Shown here: positions 62,023 through 64,000 of the stretch, piece after piece
Position numbering within the stretch: the stretch's first letter is position 1
How the letters are laid out: each line of letters begins with the position of its first letter
Assembly (NCBI GenBank): GCA_034336665.1
Contig: CM067576.1
Location: 15,863,385 to 15,927,384 of the forward strand
Origin: Luscinia megarhynchos
Lineage: Eukaryota; Chordata; Aves; Passeriformes; Turdidae
DNA length: 64,000 nt
Reading direction: 5' to 3'
Position numbers and translations under genes: made by a program
Notes under the pieces: generated by a model
What the model was told of the DNA's origin: nothing
What the model saw: only the letters and a program-made list of their open reading frames with translations
Databases searched by the model: none

Positions 62023-63634
62023 GTCAGGGTGTGCACAGCCAGAGGCTTAAAGGCTCATGGGAGGAGTGCCTCTAAGCTGCTGCATGTGGAAATGGTTCCT
62101 CCAGAGAAAACCTGTGTGTCCAATTCGCATTTTTCCTAAAAATTTCGATTCAGTCTTAACTTTGTCTTTATCTCTAAAAGCACTGGTAAGGAAGAAAAGT
62201 TCTCAGTTTCTTTTCCTTAGATAATTGTCCATTTCACTTTTGTCACAGCCATTTCTGTTAGGATTTAGTAATGCACTCCCTGTTCTTCTCTTACATGTCT
62301 TGCTGTCAGGCCTGTCCTTTGACTTCTTACTCATTGTTTTAGCTTAATGTAACAGTCTTTTAGACAAATATCACACTTGCTGACATGACATAAAGCCTTT
62401 TTCCCAGCTCAGAAAAGCAAGGTAGTTCTGAATACTGTGTCATGATATTCTGTTAGCATACGTCTTTTCCATTTGGGGTTTTGAATTTCTCTGTTTGAGA
62501 TGTGTGGGCTCTGCTTGCTGTTCTTTTTCTAAGTGTGTCTGTTTGCATGACGATTGTGCATGTGCATATGCTTCAGCTGTGCTGTGCTGTGAAATCTGGA
62601 GTTTCTTCCATGCAACCATTGCAGTCCAGTCATTCCAGCTCAGCAGGCAAGGATGTTCAGTTTTGATCTTTTGGGGCAGACCAGAGCAGCAAAACACTCA
62701 ACAAAATAACCCCTTTGACCTGTAATTGTGTGTTCAGTGTTCTGTCTCCTTGCGTTTGCCTTGCAAATACAGCAGGGTCAGGACAAACTGGTTTTGGACA
62801 GGCTATAACAATACAAACTCAGGAAAACTTATTCATTGTCTTTGGGTGCATGAAAACACCCTAGGTCCATCAAAACAATTTTCTGAGGATAAAATCAAAA
62901 CTTTGGAAAAAGGAATTTTAGTTTTATTTCTGAGTCCTGTTTCAAATTCAGGGTTTTCTTCTCAGCAGTAGAAAGTTGTCCCCACATGACAGTCTCGCAT
63001 TGTGTTAGAGTGTTTGATTTCTCATTTTCCCCCCTAGTCCTACTCTCTGAACTGTATTGAGCAATGATTTGTCTGGTCCTTTAGAGAAGGACTGCCACGC
63101 GATCTATAGTAACTGGTTGTTTGAAGGATGTATGTGATGCATGGAATATTCAAAAAGACTCCCTCATTCCTTGTGGTGCTGAAGTTATGCCGTTTAAGAT
63201 TGTAAAATGATATACCTCCGAGTTTAAAAATTGAAAAGATATGTGGAACAGAAATAAAGCGAACACCCTGAGTCCTTTCATGGAGAAAGAAGTCATTGTA
63301 GAGCCGTTCATTCCTAAAAAGCTTTTCAAGGCTTCAAAAATCCTGTGAGATACTTTCTCACTATGTCCTCCGACAAAAACAATATTCTCTGGATACAGCT
63401 CCTGAGTTTAGAGATGCAGCAGGAAGAGTGTTCATTGCCTGCCCGTGCTGTCAAAATCACCCGATTCCTTTGCGGTTTGTTGTCCTGGGCAAAGCGGCTT
63501 GGTCGTCGTCGGCTCAGCCTTGGCTTTAGACTGGGCTGGGAAGGGCCGCGTTCGGTTCTTGCGGCCGGTGTCTCGGAGGGTTTGGAATCGCGGCCAGGGG
63601 CTGCGGGCGGCGGCGGGTGCAGTCCCAGCGCGCA
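62023..63634. other. 3' flank belonging to the deleted copy, upstream of the next gene
   Basis: A second, more diverged flank copy: the signature after 'gtcatgatattctgttagca' at 62440 corresponds to 61512 and 52446. It contains no gene. It makes this unit about 1 kb longer than the two before it. Confidence 0.7.
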
Positions 63635-63658
63635 CCGCTGGGTGGTGCCCTCGGCCAA
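63635..63658 (+). promoter_or_regulatory. CSE-like promoter motif, array gene 5
   Basis: Same 24-base motif as the four complete copies, showing that a further gene starts beyond the window. Confidence 0.65.
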
Positions 63659-63692
63659 GGCGGCGCCGAGCGGCTGCGGCAGCGGAGGCGGC

Positions 63693-63840
63693 CGAGCCCA
63701 GCCCAGCCCAGCAGAGCCCGGCCCAGCCCAGCACGGCACAGCAGAGCCCAGCCCATCCCAGCCTAGCCCAGAAGAGCAGAGCCCAGCACAGACCAGCAGA
63801 GCACAGCACAGCCCAGGGGAGCCCGACCCAGCCGAGCATA
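63693..63840 (+). repeat. (CCAGC)n leader minisatellite, array gene 5
   Basis: The longest of the five, about 150 bases, and the most interrupted (AGAGC, CACAGC, CATCC, GAAGAGC units). Confidence 0.9.
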
Positions 63841-64000
63841 GCGCACCTCAGCTCAACGCATGCCGGATCAGCGCAGCCGAGCCAGATAGAAGTGGCAGCG
63901 GCTGCACCGGCGAGCGTTGCCCCGTATCACCCGCTGCAGGAACACCCCGGCTCCATTCCCAGCCGCTGACGGAATCTCACCAAGCCAGGGAAGGCGCCCG
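63841..64000 (+). other. 5' leader of a further array gene, cut by the window end
   Basis: Matches the leaders of copies 1 and 3 ('gcacctcagctca' through 'ggaatctcacc' and 'gccagggaaggcgcccg'). In copy 1 the same final bases lie 92 bases before the ATG, so the coding start is expected about 92 bases past the window. The leader type predicts type A EC2 sequence. Confidence 0.85.

Noticed and set aside
38184..64000. Gamma constant exons for the donor at 38172
   Set aside because: No frame resembling the gamma constant domain is present, so they must lie beyond the window.

Overview
This window comes from a bird nuclear genome, most likely a songbird. The evidence is at least eight CR1 LINE fragments of avian type, a candidate avian solo LTR, and a tandem array of clustered-protocadherin exons. 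Every coding feature I can support belongs to one gene family and lies on the + strand. I place it in the clustered protocadherin locus, at the transition to, or inside, the beta/gamma part.

Layout. Positions 1-31.1 kb are AT-rich and show no convincing gene: they hold CR1 fragments (340-845, 5390-5466, 5829-6240, 16290-16555, 17240-17370, 17440-18790, 23886-24010), two long microsatellites (GATA 27859-27950, GATGA 29531-29636) and a probable solo LTR (about 28846-29406). From about 31.1 kb the sequence changes character. There is a CR1 copy, a decayed protocadherin EC1 remnant (31565-31770) and a GC-rich orphan promoter-like element (32214-32247). The first intact exon follows at 35811-38171; it is gamma-like and ends in a phase-0 splice donor. 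A possible EC5-EC6 relic lies at 38730-39040. A beta-like gene at 41305-43762 is broken by one extra base. Then comes a tandem array of four very similar single-exon beta-type genes (44619-47063, 49576-52020, 54086-56545, 58628-61089), a 69-base scar of a deleted fifth copy (61954-62022), and the promoter and 5' leader of another copy cut off by the window end, with its ATG expected about 92 bases beyond base 64000.

How the genes work. Each exon encodes a full protocadherin ectodomain (signal peptide, six cadherin repeats), one membrane helix and a short cytoplasmic tail. In vertebrates such proteins give neurons combinatorial surface identities through homophilic trans binding, with promoter choice governed by a CTCF-bound conserved sequence element. 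A shared motif with a CGCTGGGTGG core is visible 240-450 bases upstream of the ATG of five genes and in the truncated sixth copy. In the array, EC1 and EC4 to the C terminus are almost identical between copies, while EC2-EC3 differ.

Most notable signals: an A-B-A-B-A alternation showing the array grew in two-gene units; a 436-base near-identical conversion tract shared by the gamma-like exon and the unrelated-tailed beta-like gene; dense indels limited to the part of two copies that is identical between paralogs, which looks like unpolished assembly error; and the deletion scar at about 61.95 kb.
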